Shown here piece after piece: positions 31,060 to 32,133 of a DNA stretch of 32,133 bases; positions within the stretch are counted from its first letter, which is position 1, and every line of letters starts with the position of its first letter. Location of the stretch: positions 1 to 32,133 of the forward strand of contig JASJQH010006961.1 in the NCBI GenBank assembly GCA_040143965.1. The letters are read 5' to 3'. A model generated the notes under the pieces. It was not told where the DNA came from and ran no database searches. It saw only the letters and a program-made list of their open reading frames with translations. The stretch comes from Basidiobolus ranarum (taxonomy: Eukaryota; Basidiobolomycota; Basidiobolomycetes; Basidiobolales). The translations under genes and the position numbers were made by a program.

Positions 31060-31864
31060 GTTGTATATTTGATAATTGATATGAGTCCCACAAGGTTTGA
31101 AATGGTGCATTCTAGCCACACATATCTCACCTCACATTAGTTTTTATTTCCATTATAATAAAAATGTATAATATTATAAGATATCTAATGTAGAATCGGA
31201 TTTGCTCTAACCAAACCAATCATCAGCTGAACTCGTCATCAATCTCACCGGATTTGTTTGGTTATGTTTATAGCAATCAAGCATTTAGAATATTAGCATC
31301 ATTAATTGCTAGTTATGTCACTTCCATTATATCGTAGCTCACAGGCTAAATTGAATATAATTGAACATATATCCAAAGAAGGGGTGTCTATCTAAACATG
31401 GGTATACTCGATGATCGTCATCATCACGTGAAAGAAAGTTATTTTATTTATTGGTGATCCACGCTCACTCTCTACTTTAGATACTCCAAGGTCAGAAATG
31501 AATATGGAGTCCTTCACTGTTGAATCACAATATTTGGTATTTCGAACTATTTGATAAACCAGCAGTAAAATATTCCCTTAATTTTCTGCTCCCATGCATA
31601 TTCTATCCTGAATTTGGCTTGAACATATGTATGCTATATACATGTATTTCATTAAATTGCCTTCATATTTTCTGAACATGATGAATATGTATCCTTCAAA
31701 ACATTACAAGATATAATTCATCAATATAATCAATGATGATCGAGCAGGATTAATGTTACTGTAAAAAGAGATCAGTCTGGATAATTATGATAAAAACTAC
31801 ATGAATTGAACTTTTCAAAATAAGAGCTTGTCTTGCAAAAGAAGGATGAATATATTCAAGTCTT
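31060..31864. other. AT-rich gene-free region
   Basis: No gene, RNA or repeat is supported, apart from a TCACGTGA at 31424-31431. Confidence 0.45.
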
Positions 31865-32133
31865 TGTTGAAGTTAACATTGCCTAAACGCCTATATAGTC
31901 ATATATAGCTCAGTACTTAGTTATCTTATAATTCACTAAGATATTATCAATTATTCTCATAAGGAATTTACTTAGAGGTTCTCAGATATATAGATTTTTC
32001 AAAGAAGCCCCAAACTTTGCACACATGTTCCTGGGACCTTCCTTAACACATTCTACACATTAATTTGTTTACATCTTGACAAAACTATATATGTCAACTG
32101 AATACTCATTAAATCAATAAGTGAAAACTACAA
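31865..32133 (+). mobile_element. Fossil copia LTR cut by the right window edge
   Basis: It starts TGTTGAAGTTAAC and follows the LTR family in order: GCCTAAACGCC, CTATATAGTCATATATAGC, AAGCCCCAAACTTTGCACAC, TTACATCTTGACAAAAC and GTGAAAAC. It is closest to the 53-399 copy. About 269 of roughly 350 bp are in the window. No purine tract precedes it, so it is a 5' or solo LTR rather than a 3' LTR. Confidence 0.75.

Noticed and set aside
30869-31093. Minus-strand frame rich in Gly, Pro and Trp across the GC-rich island
   Set aside because: It arises from G/C homopolymers and has no recognisable protein pattern.
1-32133. CRISPR arrays, bacterial defence or toxin systems
   Set aside because: Spliced eukaryotic genes throughout; no regularly spaced repeats and no operons.

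Overview
The window is nuclear DNA of a fungus. Three things point to this: short (about 53-80 nt) GT...AG introns with CTAAC-type branch sites, fungal-type gene families (Whi5/Nrm1-like repressor, Tgl-type lipase, Tom37/metaxin, Shp1, a Cys-rich GPI protein, a fungal seven-helix receptor), and TTAGGG-type telomere-like motifs between genes. The DNA is AT-rich and several genes have many introns. That fits an early-diverging (zygomycete- or chytrid-grade) lineage better than a typical ascomycete, but the species cannot be read from the sequence. I saw no rRNA, tRNA, CRISPR or bacterial-type operon.

Layout. 1-1307: fossil Ty1/copia-type LTRs in both orientations, one with its primer-binding site at the window edge. 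2459-2974 (+): secreted CAP/SCP protein. 2975-4322: gene-free, with three small tandem repeats. 4323-5401 (+): alkaline ceramidase, 5 exons. 6221-6526: an older LTR. 7354-8310 (-): Whi5/Nrm1-like G1/S repressor. 8777-11390 (+): DUF3336-patatin triacylglycerol lipase, 15 exons. 11735-13281 (+): metaxin/Tom37, 8 exons. 13515-14168 (-): Cys-rich GPI-anchored surface protein. 14704-15627 (-): LEA2-like membrane protein. 15888-16115 (+): possible small membrane protein. 16633-17349 (+): histone H1. 17986-19223 (-): F-box/LRR protein. 19820-21574 (-): aldehyde dehydrogenase, 5 exons. 22299-23426 (+): p47/Shp1 Cdc48 cofactor. 24006-28649 (+): large PRRC2/BAT2-like disordered protein, 8 exons. 29440-30826 (+): G-protein-coupled receptor, 3 exons. 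30893-31057: a sharply GC-rich structured island. 31865-32133: another LTR running off the right edge.

The genes are independent eukaryotic units, not a pathway cluster. Themes that recur are lipid metabolism (ceramidase, triacylglycerol lipase), organelle and protein quality control (metaxin, Shp1, F-box), G1/S control and chromatin (Whi5-like, histone H1) and the cell surface (CAP protein, GPI protein, receptor). The best candidates for a second look are the copia family with half-tRNA initiator-Met priming, the GC-rich island next to the receptor gene, repeated telobox motifs (including one upstream of histone H1), and possible regulated splicing in the PRRC2-like and F-box genes. I found no wholly new multi-gene system.
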